The notes below the pieces were generated by a model, which was not told the DNA's origin, searched no databases, and worked only from the letters and a program-made list of their open reading frames with translations. This document shows positions 5,256 to 6,177 of a DNA stretch of 6,177 nt, one piece after another. The stretch lies in the NCBI GenBank assembly GCA_903837255.1, contig CAILTZ010000203.1:1-6177 (forward strand), written 5' to 3'. Numbering within the stretch: the first letter of the stretch is position 1; the number at the start of each line of letters is the position of its first letter. Origin of the DNA: an uncultured Pirellula sp. Lineage in GTDB: Bacteria; Planctomycetota; Planctomycetia; Pirellulales; Pirellulaceae. The position numbers and the translations under genes were made by a program.

Positions 5256-5261
5256 AGAGGG
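5256..5261 (+). promoter_or_regulatory. Ribosome binding site AGAGGG of hsdR
   Basis: AGAGGG sits 6 nt before ATG 5268, within gggttcgcgatg. The same GGGTTCGC block precedes the DUF1016 and hsdS starts (535-545, 1026-1036), so the three starts appear to share a leader motif. Confidence 0.6.
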
Positions 5262-5267
5262 TTCGCG

Positions 5268-6177
5268 ATGAACCACATAGGCAAACCCGAACGCGCCACC
5301 CAAGACCGAGTCATCGCACTGTTCTGCGATCAGCTCAAGTACCGTTATCTCGGGGATTGGACCGACCGCAATGACAACTCGAACATCGAAGAGTCTTTGC
5401 TCACCGACCATCTAAGAAAAGCGGGTTATAGCGATCTGCAAATCAGCCGCGCAATCTACCTGCTACGCCAGGAAGCGGACAACCACAGCCGTAGCCTGTA
5501 CGACAACAACAAAGCGGTCTACAAACTGCTCCGTTACGGAGTGCCAGTCAAAATCGAAGCCGGTAAGGTTACCGAGACAGTCCACTTGTTCAACTGGACC
5601 AACCCCGCCAAAAACGACTTTGCCATCGCCGAAGAGGTCACCCTCAAAGGGGGCCACGAGCGTCGACCCGATTTGGTCCTCTACGTCAACGGGATCGCCA
5701 TCGGTATCATCGAACTCAAAAACAGCCGCACATCCGTCAACGATGGGATCGCCCAAAACCTATCGAACCAACAGCCCGAGTTCAACGCTTGGTTCTTCAG
5801 CACCATCCAATTGGTTTTTGCTGGGAGCGATTCGGGGGGACTACGCTACGGAACGATCCAGACGCCTCTGACTTTCTTTCTGCAGTGGAAAGAGGATGAG
5901 TTCGACAACTCCGAAATCAAACTCGACAAGTACCTATCGAAAATGTGCCGCAAGGATCGGCTGCTCGAGCTGATCTACGATTTCGTCTTGTTCGATGGTG
6001 GTGTGAAGAAACTGCCTCGCGTGCACCAGTACGTCGGGATCAAAAAAGCGCAGCAGCACGTCCAGCAGCGCAAAGGGGGCATCCTATGGCACACGCAGGG
6101 GAGCGGCAAAAGCATCGTCATGGTGCTTTTGGGGAAGTGGATCTTGGAAAACAACCCCAGCGCTCGGGTCGCGATCA
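5268..6177 (+). CDS. hsdR: Type I R-M restriction/translocase subunit HsdR, N-terminal part (3' end outside window)
   Basis: The frame from ATG 5268 is open to the window end, giving the first 303 residues of a protein usually near 1000. HsdR cuts DNA after ATP-driven translocation by the HsdM/HsdS-bound complex. The opening GKPERATQDRV and NIEESLLTDHLRKAGY are typical. The nuclease core is visible: Asp135 in RRPDLVLYVNG and Glu149/Lys151 in IGIIELKNS, forming the PD...ExK site. Then come GLRYGTIQTP, LLELIYDFVLFDGGVKKLPR and the first helicase motif HTQGSGKS (residues 275-282, Lys281). No stop or frameshift is seen, so the gene looks functional as far as visible. In many loci hsdR directly follows hsdS; here it is almost 3 kb away behind two inserted units and may need its own promoter or read-through. 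Confidence 0.95.
   Translation, partial: MNHIGKPERATQDRVIALFCDQLKYRYLGDWTDRNDNSNIEESLLTDHLRKAGYSDLQISRAIYLLRQEADNHSRSLYDNNKAVYKLLRYGVPVKIEAGKVTETVHLFNWTNPAKNDFAIAEEVTLKGGHERRPDLVLYVNGIAIGIIELKNSRTSVNDGIAQNLSNQQPEFNAWFFSTIQLVFAGSDSGGLRYGTIQTPLTFFLQWKEDEFDNSEIKLDKYLSKMCRKDRLLELIYDFVLFDGGVKKLPRVHQYVGIKKAQQHVQQRKGGILWHTQGSGKSIVMVLLGKWILENNPSARVAI

Larger units (their letters stand above)
4958..5267 (+). other. Intergenic region between DUF3226 gene and hsdR, with hsdR fragment and repeat
   Basis: This 310-bp stretch has no intact gene. The first part (4958-5180) shows no feature I recognise; I find no clear terminator hairpin with a T-run. The second part holds a second hsdR-like start fragment (5182-5213), the right CTCTGTG repeat (5211-5252) and the hsdR ribosome site. 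The arrangement fragment-then-repeat mirrors the left side of the cassette. Confidence 0.7.

Noticed and set aside
5096..5411. Reverse-strand frames over the CTCTGTG repeat and the hsdR start
   Set aside because: They read the repeat as RHRGTE-type peptide and run antisense to hsdR; they are not supported as genes.

Overview
The window holds most of a type I restriction-modification (R-M) locus. All genes lie on the + strand, and every gene junction has been widened by extra material. The order is hsdM (3' end only, cut by the window start), a shortened DUF1016/YhcG-type gene, hsdS, a small four-helix-bundle (23S rRNA intervening-sequence-type) gene, an AAA ATPase gene, a TOPRIM-like DUF3226 gene, and hsdR (5' part only, cut by the window end). 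The core genes are recognised from motifs. HsdM has its C-terminal coiled coil and typical ending. HsdS has two target-recognition halves with duplicated conserved helices. HsdR has its PD...ExK nuclease and first helicase motif (GSGKS).

The host is a bacterium of moderate GC. Heptanucleotide tandem tracts (AATTGAG/CTCAATT) and a CTCTGTG-rich intergenic repeat, together with the protein style, suggest a planctomycete or similar environmental bacterium with a repeat-rich genome. This placement is a weak inference, because there is no rRNA or other marker.

Layout. 1-552: hsdM C-terminus, with a degenerate heptamer tract inside the coding region. 543-1043: DUF1016 N-terminal domain only; family similarity stops near base 863 and the frame then runs through unrelated sequence and a heptamer tract. 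The 19-bp hsdM/DUF1016 junction is repeated at the DUF1016/hsdS junction, so this gene looks like an insertion between an originally coupled hsdM-hsdS pair. 1034-2311: hsdS, whose stop codon is supplied by the next heptamer tract. 2299-2907: a unit with inverted heptamer tracts at its ends and a four-helix-bundle gene inside. 2908-5267: an ATPase/TOPRIM pair bracketed by truncated copies of the hsdR 5' end, each followed by a copy of the CTCTGTG repeat. 5268-end: hsdR.

Function. HsdM, HsdS and HsdR would form the classic methylating and cleaving complex. The ATPase/DUF3226 pair resembles, in general design, the ATPase + TOPRIM nuclease anti-phage systems (OLD, Gabija, PARIS groups). It is probably a separate defence cassette lodged in the R-M operon, and it is the strongest candidate here for an under-described system. 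The four-helix-bundle unit looks like a selfish or mobile element rather than part of the restriction machinery.
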